Positions 36,737 through 45,170 of a DNA stretch of 64,000 nt are shown piece by piece. Origin of the DNA: Pseudolabrys sp035718275 (lineage in GTDB: Bacteria; Pseudomonadota; Alphaproteobacteria; Rhizobiales; Xanthobacteraceae). The position numbers were made by a program, and so were the translations under genes. Where the stretch lies: positions 186,001-250,000 of the forward strand of contig DASTHI010000010.1 in NCBI GenBank assembly GCA_035718275.1, read 5' to 3'. Numbering within the stretch: position 1 is the stretch's first letter; the number at the start of each line of letters is the position of its first letter. The notes beneath the pieces were generated by a model, which saw nothing but the letters and a program-made list of their open reading frames with translations, made no database searches and was not told the DNA's origin.

Positions 36737-36973
36737 ATGAAGCAAGATATCCATCCCGCCTATCACACCATCAAGGTCGTGATGACGGACGGAAGCGAAT
36801 TCACCACGCGGTCCACCTGGGGCAAGGAAGGTGATGTCCTGCATTTGGACATCGATCCGAAATCGCACCCGGCCTGGACCGGAGGCCAGCAGCAGATCGT
36901 CGACCGTGGCGGCCGGGTATCACGCTTTCAGAAGAAGTTTTCCGGTTTTCTGAAGGCCGACGAGAAGAAGTAG
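36737..36973 (+). CDS. rpmE: 50S ribosomal protein L31
   Basis: 78 aa. MKQDIHPAYHTIKVVMTDG and SHPAWTGGQQQIVDRGGRVSRF are L31 signatures. The four cysteines that bind zinc in C+ forms are missing, so this is a C-minus L31 that needs no zinc. In many bacteria that form replaces the zinc form under zinc limitation; in Hyphomicrobiales it appears to be the normal one. Confidence 0.97.
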   Translation: MKQDIHPAYHTIKVVMTDGSEFTTRSTWGKEGDVLHLDIDPKSHPAWTGGQQQIVDRGGRVSRFQKKFSGFLKADEKK

Positions 36974-37009
36974 CTGCACTGTCCGACGAAAGTCCGGCCT
37001 CTGTGCAGC

Positions 37010-37546
37010 TTATCGCTCTTGAGCGAGCGGGCCACTTTCGAAGGCCGCCTTCAACAACCCAAGCTGATGCTCGACCGGATTTGCGGTGGGGCTGCTGTCG
37101 ACGCTCGCAGGGCTGTAAATAGTGGTGTCAAGGCGTCGCACGCTTGCATAGAGCTTCTGGGATCTCGTTATCAGGTCGCGCAAGGACGAGGGCAAAAGCG
37201 AGAAATTGCTTTTGTCGTGCGCGTCCGTAAGTCCGAGTTTGACCTTGGTCTTCTCCTTGCTTGCCTGCGCAAGTGACATCTCGCCCTCTTTCACCGCCCG
37301 GTGAAGGAGAAGCCACGACGCAAGCTGCATGAGGCGGGTGGTGAGACGCATACTCTCGGTCGCGTAAGCCAGAGCAGCAGCACGATCCAGCTTCTTTGAT
37401 TGTTGCCGGCCCGGACCGTCAAGGTAAGTCGCCGTTTCCTCGACGAGCGCCATTCCTTCTCGAAACAACTCCGCAAAGGCCTGCGAGCTCGGTAGGCGCT
37501 CGCTGAACAGGACCGGTCGCGTTTCGCTCAGGGATTTTTCGGACAT
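37010..37546 (-). CDS. DUF1465 family protein
   Basis: 178 aa from the ATG at 37546, with GAGG nine bases upstream. Almost fully helical: SSQAFAELFREGMALVEETATYLDGPGR, AYATESMRLTTRLMQLASWLLLHRAV. It matches the alphaproteobacterial DUF1465 family, with no known activity. The frame stays open upstream to 37813, but that part runs through the terminator and the candidate small RNA and is not coding. It is convergent to rpmE. Confidence 0.85.
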   Translation of the reverse strand: MSEKSLSETRPVLFSERLPSSQAFAELFREGMALVEETATYLDGPGRQQSKKLDRAAALAYATESMRLTTRLMQLASWLLLHRAVKEGEMSLAQASKEKTKVKLGLTDAHDKSNFSLLPSSLRDLITRSQKLYASVRRLDTTIYSPASVDSSPTANPVEHQLGLLKAAFESGPLAQER

Positions 37547-37715
37547 GACGCAACGCCTCTGATACACGGAGCCGGTACGCGCTTCGTAACGTTTGAGTAA
37601 GCATTGCGCGCCTCGCCGGGTCTGTCCAGACACTCGTATGGTTAACGCTCCAATATAGTTTCCATTCGAATTGCGGAATTTGCCAGCCGGTTGCCCTCCT
37701 GACCCAAATTGGGAC

Positions 37716-37744
37716 AAAAAAGAGCCGCCGTTGCCGGCGGCTCT
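37716..37744 (-). terminator. strong rho-independent terminator
   Basis: On the minus strand a perfect 10-bp stem (AGAGCCGCCG/CGGCGGCTCT) with a four-base loop is followed by five T residues. It ends the candidate small RNA, and any read-through from DUF1192 whose stop is 183 bases away. Confidence 0.88.
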
Positions 37745-37811
37745 AAGGTGATAACAGGGAGGCGTCAAACAGAGTGGACAGGAGCCACTCAATGTCCACA
37801 TGAAGATGGAC
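37716..37811 (-). ncRNA. candidate trans-acting small RNA, about 95 nt
   Basis: In minus-strand order there is a hairpin at 37813-37792 (ATGTCCA/TGGACAT), a second at 37790-37772 (GAGTGG/CCACTC) whose loop reads CTCCTGT, an unpaired stretch containing CCTCCC, then the terminator. Pyrimidine-rich CUCC loops able to pair with Shine-Dalgarno sequences are a known feature of Hyphomicrobiales small RNAs. A possible -10 (TGATAT or GATTAC) lies at the 5' end and the CtrA-like box is just upstream. If transcription starts near 37811, the first hairpin is shortened. Structure-based call, no homology search done. Confidence 0.55.
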
Positions 37812-37834
37812 ATATCAGTAATCGTCGAGAAAGC

Positions 37835-37849
37835 TTAACGACACCTTAA
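37835..37849. promoter_or_regulatory. CtrA-type binding box
   Basis: TTAA-CGACACC-TTAA, an exact TTAA-N7-TTAA, the core of the CtrA site in alphaproteobacteria. It is centred about 30 bases before the estimated start of the candidate small RNA, overlapping its -35 region, and about 85 bases after the DUF1192 stop. The site is in an intergenic region and no other gene start is near it. Confidence 0.55.
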
Positions 37850-37927
37850 GAACTTGCGCGCAAGGCCAAATATTTTTTCAGATCCGGCGCTGGATTGCAG
37901 CATCTGGACGCAATCCGAACACATCGA

Positions 37928-38122
37928 TTACCGCTTGAAAAACTGATCGGCGGCAGCGCGCGACGCACGCTTCTGGGCCATGTCCGCTTCAATCCGGTTG
38001 ATCTCATCGTGCAGAACTCTCACTCGCGCTTCGAGTTCCTCGACGGAGAGCAATGTGAGATCCTGTCCAATCTCATGCGTGATCTTCTTTTTTGGTTTGT
38101 CGTCTTCATCGAAGGCCGGCAT
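37928..38122 (-). CDS. DUF1192 family protein
   Basis: 64 aa. MPAFDEDDKPKKKITHEIGQ and LSVEELEARVRVLHDEINRIEADM, the pattern of the short DUF1192 family: acidic N-terminus, then a coiled-coil helix. No function is known. It is divergent from the quinone oxidoreductase gene (101-base gap). Confidence 0.88.
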   Translation of the reverse strand: MPAFDEDDKPKKKITHEIGQDLTLLSVEELEARVRVLHDEINRIEADMAQKRASRAAADQFFKR

Positions 38123-38223
38123 GTCGTGCTCCCTTGCGAGCGAACTTATCTTCGGAGCGCACGATTGTCACATGGAGAACCTCCGCTTAAACAATGCTCT
38201 GAACTCGAAGCAGTGAGGAGCCG

Positions 38224-39219
38224 ATGACCTCCGTTCCAGCCGAAATGATTGCAATATGTATCGCGTCCGCAGGTGGTCCTGAAATGCTGGTGGCGCAGCA
38301 ACGGCGCGTGCCGCAGCCGGGGCCAGGCGAGATATTGGTGAAGGTGGAAGCGGCGGGCGTGAATCGTCCGGATGTCATGCAACGCATGGGTCTTTACCCC
38401 CCACCACCTGGAGCGCCGGATATTCCTGGCCTCGAGATCGCTGGCAAAGTTGTAGCGCTTGGGCCGGGCGTCAAGCGATGGAAAAGCGAAGACCTTGTGA
38501 TGGCGCTGGTCGTGGGCGGCGGCTATGCGGAATTTTGCGTCGCGCACGAGAGCCACGCCCTGCCCGTCCCCGGGCTCTCGATGGTCGAAGCGGCGGCAAT
38601 ACCCGAGACTTACTTTACCGTCTGGCACAACGCATTCGAACGCGGCGGGCTCAAAAGCGGCGAAACGCTGTTGGTGCATGGCGGTTCTTCGGGGATCGGT
38701 ACCACCGCCATCCAGCTAGCAAAGGCCTTCGGAGCCCGCGTCATTACCACTGCCGGCACGCAGGAAAAGTGCGGCGCATGCAGACAGCTGGGAGCCGATG
38801 TCGCGGTTAACTATAAGAGCGAGGACTTTGTTGCGGCCGCCAAGGCGGCCACCCGTGACAAAGGCGTCGAGGTTATACTTGACATGGTCGGCGGCGACTA
38901 CATCGCGCGAAACTATGAAGCGGCGGCCGTAGAGGGACGCATCGTGCAAATTGCGTTTCAGGGAAGTCCGAAAGCAACCGTGGATTTCCGCAGGATCATG
39001 CTCAAGCGCTTGCACCATACAGGGTCGACGCTCCGATCGCGTTCGGTGGCCGACAAGGCGGCAATCGCGCATGCTGTCGAAGAAAACGTGCTTCCGCTGC
39101 TTGCGAGTGGAAAGGTGAAGCCGGTCATCTACAAGACTTTTGCGTTGTCGGACGCTTCAGCCGCTCACGCACTCATGGAATCAAGCTCACACATTGGGAA
39201 GATTGTGCTAACAGTCTGA
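38224..39219 (+). CDS. NAD(P)H:quinone oxidoreductase, zinc-independent MDR family
   Basis: 331 aa. GroES-like N-terminal domain with EAAGVNRPDVMQRMGLYPPPPGA; Rossmann domain with VHGGSSGIGTTAIQLAKAFG (nucleotide-binding). The zinc-site cysteines of alcohol dehydrogenases are missing, which places it with quinone oxidoreductases (QOR/PIG3 branch). A two-electron reduction of quinones or enones is likely; substrate unknown. Confidence 0.92.
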   Translation: MTSVPAEMIAICIASAGGPEMLVAQQRRVPQPGPGEILVKVEAAGVNRPDVMQRMGLYPPPPGAPDIPGLEIAGKVVALGPGVKRWKSEDLVMALVVGGGYAEFCVAHESHALPVPGLSMVEAAAIPETYFTVWHNAFERGGLKSGETLLVHGGSSGIGTTAIQLAKAFGARVITTAGTQEKCGACRQLGADVAVNYKSEDFVAAAKAATRDKGVEVILDMVGGDYIARNYEAAAVEGRIVQIAFQGSPKATVDFRRIMLKRLHHTGSTLRSRSVADKAAIAHAVEENVLPLLASGKVKPVIYKTFALSDASAAHALMESSSHIGKIVLTV

Positions 39220-39361
39220 GAAGTTACACGTTTTTCAGGCCGCGAAATCGGCGCAATGTCGGCCTTAGCCTTAAAAGGGTGCCATTGTTTCACCATTGCC
39301 AATCGGAACCAACCAGCAATAGATCGCGAAAAACTGCTGCGGTCAGGGGTTTGGACTGGGT

Positions 39362-42250
39362 ATGACGCGTTTGCTGACGGCGGTTGGAGTCGCGCTCGCA
39401 TGTTTGCTGCTGGCGGATTCCCCCGCTCATGCAATCGACGCAATCAACGCGCGTCTGGATGCCGCTGCGATCGACCTCACTGCTGCAACCGAGGTGCAGA
39501 AAACCGAGAGCGACCGGATTCAGGTTTCCACCGCTCCCGGCCCGGACGGAATTGTGCGCCGGATCGAAGTGCGTGCGCGCGAGGGCAGCACCAATTGGGC
39601 TGTACTGGCACTGACCAACAACAGCGACGAGCAAATCGATCGACTGATCGTCGTACCGCATTATCGGATGGTCGGTTCCGGTCTGTTCTGGCCCGATCTT
39701 GGCCTGTCGCGCATTGCTGCGATTACTCCATCGAGCGGCGACCGCCCTGTCCGGCAGGAAGGCGCCACCGCCGACGTTTTTCGCATTACGCTGGACCCCG
39801 GCACGGTAATCACGCTGGTTGCAGAGTTGCGGACCGAAAAGCTTCCGCAGATCTATCTCTGGGAGCCTGATGCGTACAAGGACAAGGTGAATTCATTCAC
39901 CTTGTACTACGGCATCGTCATAGGCATCGCCGGCCTGCTTGCCCTCTTCCTTACAATTCTGTTCGTGGTGAAGGGTTCAATCATGTTCCCCGCCGCTGCC
40001 GCGCTTGGCTGGGCGGTATTGGTCTATATCGGAATCGATTTCGGTTTCTGGGGAAAAGTGTTCGACATGTCTGCGGGCGCAGAGCGTATCTGGCGCGCCT
40101 GCGGCGAAGCCATTCTTTCGGCAACCTTGCTGGTGTTTCTGTTTGCCTATTTGAATTTGTCACGGTGGCATGTGCGATATGCGCACATCACGATTGCCTG
40201 GCTCGCTGCGCTTGCGGCGCTGATCGCGGTAGCAGTCTTTGACCCGGCAGTCGCCGCAGGAATTGCACGCATGTCTCTCGCTGGCATAGCGGTGTTTGGC
40301 CTTGGCCTTGTCATTTATCTATCGATGCACGGCTTCGATCGCGCCGTTTTGCTTATCCCGACCTGGCTGCTTCTGGTCGTATGGACGGCTGCCGCCGCAT
40401 TGGCTGTCACGGGCATGGTCACTAACGACATCATCGGCCCGGCTTTGCTTGGCGGACTTGTGCTGATCGTAATGCTGATCGGTTTCACCGTGATGCAGCA
40501 TGCATTCGCCGGCGGAATTACCCACGGCATCGTTTCTGACGTGGAGCGGCGAGCGCTCGCACTTACCGGCGCCGGGGATTTGATATGGGACTGGGATGTG
40601 TCGGCTGATAAGGTATTCACCAGCCCTGAAACCGAGCACATGCTGGGACTCAAGCGTGGCGCCCTGGAGGGCCCGGCCGCCGACTGGCTTGAGGTCCTGC
40701 ATCCGCTCGATCGCGACCGGTTCCGTGCCTCGCTCGATGGAGTAGTCGAGCAGAGGCGCGGACGGCTGACGCAAGACTTCCGGCTAAGGACGGCCGATGG
40801 GCACTATCTCTGGTTCACGCTTAAAGCACGGCCCGTGGTCGGGTCTGATGGAGAAGTCGTCAGGCTCGTCGGCACCCTAGCCGATGTGACCGACTTCAAA
40901 ACCGCTGAAGAAAGATTGCTTTTTGACGCGGTACACGACAACCTGACAGGCTTGCCCAACCGCGAGCTGTTCATCGACAGGATGGAAGCGGCATTTGGAT
41001 TTGCGCGGGCCGATTCTCAGATTCGACCGTCCATCCTGGTCATCGACCTCGATCGTTTCAAGCAGGTCAATGATTCGGTCGGAATGGCAGTAGGCGATTC
41101 GATTCTGCTCACAATTGCGCGGCGTTTGTCACGCCTGCTCAAGCCGCAGGACACCTTGGCTCGGCTCTCCGGGGATCAGTTCGCCCTTATTGTGATGTCG
41201 GAACGCGAGCCGGCCCGGATCGTCGCTTTTGCCGAAACCGTCCGTCGAACACTGCGTGCACCCATTGCATTCAATGACCGGGAGATCTTCCTCACCGCAT
41301 CGATCGGACTTGCACTTACCGAGAATCTCGCGCGGCGCTCCGATGAGGTGCTCAAGGATGCGGAGCTCGCAATGTACTATGCCAAGCGCATCGGCGGCGA
41401 TCGTATCGAGATTTTCAAACCGGCAATGCGATCACGTAAGACAGATCGGCTGACGATGGAATCGGAGCTGCGCCGAGCCATCGAGCGCGAGGAGATCAAG
41501 GTGCTCTATCAGCCCATTGTGCGGCTGGAAGATCGAGCCATTGCCGGATTTGAGGCTTTGGCACGCTGGGATCACCCGAAGCTCGGCCGTCTCTCGCCGG
41601 CCGAGTTCATCAACATCGCGGAGGAAATCGGGCTGATTGTGGATCTTGGGCTATTCGTGCTCGACTACACGGCCAAGCAACTCACCCAGTGGCAAGCCGG
41701 TATGCGTTCCCAGGAGCCAGTATTTGCCAGCGTCAATGTTTCCTCGCGTCAACTGCTGCGGCACGATCTCATTCAAGATCTGCGCAGTGTACTAAGCCGG
41801 TCAGCCGTAGCCCGCGGCACGCTGAAACTGGAGATCACGGAATCACTGGTGATGGAAAATCCTGAGCACGCCGCGCAAATGCTGGGACGCATCAGAGAGC
41901 TGGGCGCGGGCCTCGCGCTCGACGATTTCGGCACTGGACACTCATCGCTGGCATACCTGCAACGTTTCCCCTTCGATACGATAAAAATTGATCAGTCATT
42001 CGTTCGCACAACTCCGCGCGGCAGCCGACCGGTCATCCTGCGCTCGATTATCGCACTCGCACACGATCTCGGGATGGAAGTCGTGGCTGAAGGCGCCGAA
42101 ACCGATTCTGATGCTGTCGAGCTGTACCAGCTTGGCTGCGAATACGCGCAAGGATTTGCGTTTGGTGAGCCTATGACAAGCGAGGCTGCAGGTGACCTGC
42201 TTATTGACAAGCCAAGTCGGCTGCGCGCCCTGAAGGTCGCATCAGAGTAG
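39362..42250 (+). CDS. membrane-bound PAS-GGDEF-EAL protein, likely c-di-GMP phosphodiesterase
   Basis: 962 aa. Signal peptide and a periplasmic domain (to about residue 175), seven or so membrane helices (180-385), a PAS domain with PAC motif (395-510), GGDEF domain (520-690) and EAL domain (700-950). The GGDEF motif is changed to SGDQF (603-607), so cyclase activity is unlikely. The EAL domain keeps EAL (731-733), ITESLVMENP, LDDFGTGHSS, IKIDQSFV and EGAET, the full catalytic set. Expected role: degrading c-di-GMP in response to a periplasmic or PAS signal. Confidence 0.93.
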   Translation: MTRLLTAVGVALACLLLADSPAHAIDAINARLDAAAIDLTAATEVQKTESDRIQVSTAPGPDGIVRRIEVRAREGSTNWAVLALTNNSDEQIDRLIVVPHYRMVGSGLFWPDLGLSRIAAITPSSGDRPVRQEGATADVFRITLDPGTVITLVAELRTEKLPQIYLWEPDAYKDKVNSFTLYYGIVIGIAGLLALFLTILFVVKGSIMFPAAAALGWAVLVYIGIDFGFWGKVFDMSAGAERIWRACGEAILSATLLVFLFAYLNLSRWHVRYAHITIAWLAALAALIAVAVFDPAVAAGIARMSLAGIAVFGLGLVIYLSMHGFDRAVLLIPTWLLLVVWTAAAALAVTGMVTNDIIGPALLGGLVLIVMLIGFTVMQHAFAGGITHGIVSDVERRALALTGAGDLIWDWDVSADKVFTSPETEHMLGLKRGALEGPAADWLEVLHPLDRDRFRASLDGVVEQRRGRLTQDFRLRTADGHYLWFTLKARPVVGSDGEVVRLVGTLADVTDFKTAEERLLFDAVHDNLTGLPNRELFIDRMEAAFGFARADSQIRPSILVIDLDRFKQVNDSVGMAVGDSILLTIARRLSRLLKPQDTLARLSGDQFALIVMSEREPARIVAFAETVRRTLRAPIAFNDREIFLTASIGLALTENLARRSDEVLKDAELAMYYAKRIGGDRIEIFKPAMRSRKTDRLTMESELRRAIEREEIKVLYQPIVRLEDRAIAGFEALARWDHPKLGRLSPAEFINIAEEIGLIVDLGLFVLDYTAKQLTQWQAGMRSQEPVFASVNVSSRQLLRHDLIQDLRSVLSRSAVARGTLKLEITESLVMENPEHAAQMLGRIRELGAGLALDDFGTGHSSLAYLQRFPFDTIKIDQSFVRTTPRGSRPVILRSIIALAHDLGMEVVAEGAETDSDAVELYQLGCEYAQGFAFGEPMTSEAAGDLLIDKPSRLRALKVASE

Positions 42251-42275
42251 CGCGTGCCGCGTCTTGCAATGGCGT

Positions 42276-42899
42276 TCAGGCGTGCCCAGCTTCGCTCGAC
42301 AACATGCCGAGATCTATCCCGATCTTCTTAAGCGCCTTTTCGTATTTCGTGTCGGTATCCTGCCCGAAAATCAGCTCTGGATCCGCAGCGCAGTGGAGCC
42401 ATCCATTCTGCTGAATTTCCTGCTCGAGCTGCCCTGGTGCCCAGCCTGCGTAACCGAGAGCGAGAATTGCGCTGGTTGGTCCCTTGCCACGCGCAATGGC
42501 CTTGAGAATATCGAGCGTCGCCGTGAGACAAATGCCTTCATCGATCGGCAACGTGGAATTCTCGATGAAAAAATCTGCCGAATGCAGGACAAATCCCCGC
42601 CCAGTTTCCACGGGGCCACCCTTGAGCACTTTGACGTCCTCGGCCCGGGTCGGAATCTGGATTCGTTCGGTTGCGGGAATGACTTCAAGCTGAACCAGCA
42701 AGTCGGGGAACTTGATGTTCTGGGCCGGATGATTGACGATGATGCCCATTGCACCTTCAGTCGAATGTGCGCACACATAGATGACTGCACGGGCAAAACG
42801 CTCATCATTCATCGCAGGCATTGCGATCAGCATCTGCCCATCGAGATAGCCGCGTCCCGGAGCCACAGCTTGATCCCTCGATTTGCCTGAAATCTTCAT
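42276..42899 (-). CDS. yqgE: YqgE/AlgH family protein
   Basis: 207 aa. Family marks are GYLDGQMLIAMPAMNDERFARAVIYVCAHSTEGAMGI, VLKGGPVETGRGFVLHS and ALGYAGWAPGQLEQEI. No activity is established. It converges with the phosphodiesterase gene (25-base gap) and is divergent from the DsbD-N-like gene. Confidence 0.94.
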   Translation of the reverse strand: MKISGKSRDQAVAPGRGYLDGQMLIAMPAMNDERFARAVIYVCAHSTEGAMGIIVNHPAQNIKFPDLLVQLEVIPATERIQIPTRAEDVKVLKGGPVETGRGFVLHSADFFIENSTLPIDEGICLTATLDILKAIARGKGPTSAILALGYAGWAPGQLEQEIQQNGWLHCAADPELIFGQDTDTKYEKALKKIGIDLGMLSSEAGHA

Positions 42900-43075
42900 G
42901 GCAAAAGGTTACCTGATCGATCTGCCTTTGCAAACGAAGCTTGGGTCGGAAAGTTCAATCCTTCACACGTATTCGACGCAAGAATTATGGCAGGGGCTCG
43001 CTCAGATCGTGTTCAATATCTGCTCACAATGAATTCAATGGCGCGGCAAATGGTTACCAATTACACGATCTTTCT

Positions 43076-43912
43076 ATGAAAAGGCGCCGGAGCCTGTCTA
43101 TTGCACTGGTTTGCTGCGGGATTGCTATGCTCCCCGCCAAAAACGCGCGCGCCGACGACGAATCGCGCTGGAGCGAAGACGTGCGGTCGGCCATGCGGCT
43201 GATTGCCGGATCAAATACCGGTGGGAATCCAACCTTGCACGCCGGCGTTGAAATCAAGTTGCAGCCGGGATGGAAGACGTACTGGCGCTATCCGGGTGAT
43301 TCCGGCGTACCTCCACATTTCGATTTTTCGGGGTCCGAAAACCTGAAGGACGCTGATGTATTATATCCTGCGCCCCATCTTTTCACGGATGAAACCGGCC
43401 AATCCCTTGGCTACAAGGATGCCGTCGTCTTTCCGATCCTTGTCTCACCTCAGCATCAGGGCAAGCCAATCCGCTTGCGCCTGAAACTGACGTATGCCGT
43501 CTGTGAAAAATTATGCATTCCAGCCGAAGGTACTGCTGAGCTCGAAATATTCTCGGTGACGAGCTCGCACGCCGCATTGTTGAAGGCAGCCGAAGCACGT
43601 GTGCCAAAACCCGTCCCTGCGGCCGATCTGGGGTTATTGGTCAAGCGCATTGCAAGCGGAGCAAAACCTAAGGTCGAGGTTGAACTCAGTGCCACAAGTG
43701 GCAAGTTGGTGGAAATTTTCGTGGAAGGTCCCACCCCGAATTGGGCCCTCCCCATTCCAACGCCCGTGAAACCGGCGCCTCCAGGGCGCGCCCGGTTCCA
43801 GTTTCAGCTTGATGGATTGCCTCCGGGAGTCGATCCCAATCGCGCAACCGACCTGGTATTTACGGTGGTCACTGGAGACCGGGCGGCTGAAGTGAAGACC
43901 CGTCTCGACTAA
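43076..43912 (+). CDS. ScsB/DsbD N-terminal-domain-like periplasmic thiol protein
   Basis: 278 aa from the ATG at 43076. A signal peptide (ALVCCGIAMLPAKNARA) is followed by an immunoglobulin-like domain with GVEIKLQPGWKTYWRYPGDSG and the Cys pair LTYAVCEKLCIPAEG. The C-x3-C spacing fits the ScsB/DsbD alpha domain. The membrane part and the C-terminal thioredoxin domain of DsbD/ScsB are absent, so electrons must come from another protein. It precedes a peroxiredoxin gene by 73 bases, which suggests a link to oxidative stress. Confidence 0.83.
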   Translation: MKRRRSLSIALVCCGIAMLPAKNARADDESRWSEDVRSAMRLIAGSNTGGNPTLHAGVEIKLQPGWKTYWRYPGDSGVPPHFDFSGSENLKDADVLYPAPHLFTDETGQSLGYKDAVVFPILVSPQHQGKPIRLRLKLTYAVCEKLCIPAEGTAELEIFSVTSSHAALLKAAEARVPKPVPAADLGLLVKRIASGAKPKVEVELSATSGKLVEIFVEGPTPNWALPIPTPVKPAPPGRARFQFQLDGLPPGVDPNRATDLVFTVVTGDRAAEVKTRLD

Positions 43913-43985
43913 TCGGAAGCAACGGCGTAATTACGCCAGCCGAGACGAAGAAACGCGAAGCGAACCGGAAAGTGAGAGGATGACC

Positions 43986-44471
43986 ATGCCCATCAAGGTC
44001 GGTGATCGACTGCCCGATACCAAATTCCGCGTGATGACAACGGAGGGACCCGCTTGGAAAACCACGGACGAGGTTTTCAAGGGCCGCAAGGTCGCTCTCT
44101 TTGCAGTGCCGGGTGCCTTCACTCCCACCTGCAACAATCTGCATATGCCAAGCTTTTTGAAAAATGCCGAGGCGATCAAGGCCAAGGGCGTCCACACCAT
44201 TGCGGTCACGGGCGTTAATGACGTCTTTGTCATGGAAGCCTGGAAGAAATCGAGCGGAGCTGACGGCAAAATTGAGTTTCTTGCCGACGGTAATGGCGAT
44301 TTTGCCAAAGCTATTGACATGACCTTCGATGGCGCCGGCAATGGGCTAGGCGTACGATCCAAGCGCTATTCCATGCTCGTTGATGATGGAGTGGTCAAAA
44401 AGCTGAACGTCGAAGATGCTCCAGGAAAATGCGATATTTCCGGGGGGCAGGCGCTTCTCGCGCAACTTTAG
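43986..44471 (+). CDS. peroxiredoxin (Prx5 type)
   Basis: 161 aa from the ATG at 43986, five bases after GAGAGGA; the ATG at 43980 overlaps that site. The peroxidatic cysteine is Cys49 in VPGAFTPTCNNLHMP. A second Cys in APGKCDISGG near the C-terminus could be the resolving one. AhpE/Prx5-type atypical peroxidases reduce alkyl hydroperoxides, often with glutaredoxin. Confidence 0.94.
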   Translation: MPIKVGDRLPDTKFRVMTTEGPAWKTTDEVFKGRKVALFAVPGAFTPTCNNLHMPSFLKNAEAIKAKGVHTIAVTGVNDVFVMEAWKKSSGADGKIEFLADGNGDFAKAIDMTFDGAGNGLGVRSKRYSMLVDDGVVKKLNVEDAPGKCDISGGQALLAQL

Positions 44472-44699
44472 AGCAGAATCGGAAATTGAAATGGCACGCC
44501 GTCGGGCCTGACTTGTTCCAGCCATGATTGAAATTGCACAAGCCTGACGGAGACCCGCGAGCTGAGGCGTGCGAGAGCACGCTGTCTTTCGGACGGCTAT
44601 GCGCAGGCACGGCAATTCAATCCAGACCTGCACAAGTCCGATCAATTGCAATGCGATTTTTTGCCCGCAAGCAATCGATGCTGCGCGGTAGGCGGCAAT

Positions 44700-45170
44700 C
44701 TATTTCACTTTCATGGCGCCGACTGCCCCCGCACGTGCTGCCACTAAGCCTTGCCGCGCCAACTCATCTGCGCGCTCATTCATCGTGTGACCGGCATGAC
44801 CCTTAACCCAATGCCAGTGCACCTTGTGATGGCCGAGGGCCTTGTCGAGACGCTTCCAGAGGTCGACGTTTTTGACTGGTTTCCTGTCGGCCGTTCGCCA
44901 GCCGTTCTTCTTCCAGCTGACAATCCATGACGTGATTCCGTTCTTGAGATATTCGCTATCGGTGTGAAGGTCCACCGTGCAGGATCGGTTGAGGGCTTCC
45001 AAAGCCGCAATTGCCGCCATCAACTCCATTCGATTATTGGTCGTATGCGGCTCGCCTCCGTAGAGTTCTTTTACGTGATTGCCAAAAGCGAGAATCGCTC
45101 CCCAGCCGCCCGGTCCCGGATTACCGGAGCACGCGCCGTCGGTATGTATCGTGACGCGCTGATCGCTCAT
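44700..45170 (-). CDS. rnhA: ribonuclease HI
   Basis: 156 aa. All four acidic residues are present: the first Asp in TIHTDGACSGNPGPGGWG, the Glu in RMELMAAIAAL, the Asp in DLHTDSEYLKNGI and the Asp in NERADELARQG. Removes RNA from RNA-DNA hybrids. The ATG shares one base with the thrB stop. The 228 bases to the peroxiredoxin gene hold a small hairpin (44567-44582) and no gene. Confidence 0.97.
   Translation of the reverse strand: MSDQRVTIHTDGACSGNPGPGGWGAILAFGNHVKELYGGEPHTTNNRMELMAAIAALEALNRSCTVDLHTDSEYLKNGITSWIVSWKKNGWRTADRKPVKNVDLWKRLDKALGHHKVHWHWVKGHAGHTMNERADELARQGLVAARAGAVGAMKVK

Larger units (their letters stand above)
37547..37927. other. intergenic region DUF1465-DUF1192 with candidate small RNA
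   Basis: 381 bases without a protein gene. On the minus strand it holds a CtrA-like box, two hairpins and a terminator that together look like a small-RNA gene (separate entries). Bases 37547-37715 should contain the DUF1465 promoter, but I cannot pick clear boxes. Confidence 0.6.

Noticed and set aside
37547..37813. N-terminal extension of the DUF1465 protein
   Set aside because: It would read through a perfect terminator stem and has no family similarity; the ATG at 37546 fits better.
44567..44582. GCGTGC-GAGA-GCACGC hairpin after the peroxiredoxin gene
   Set aside because: Stable tetraloop, but 95 bases from the stop and without a T-run; may be a chance palindrome.
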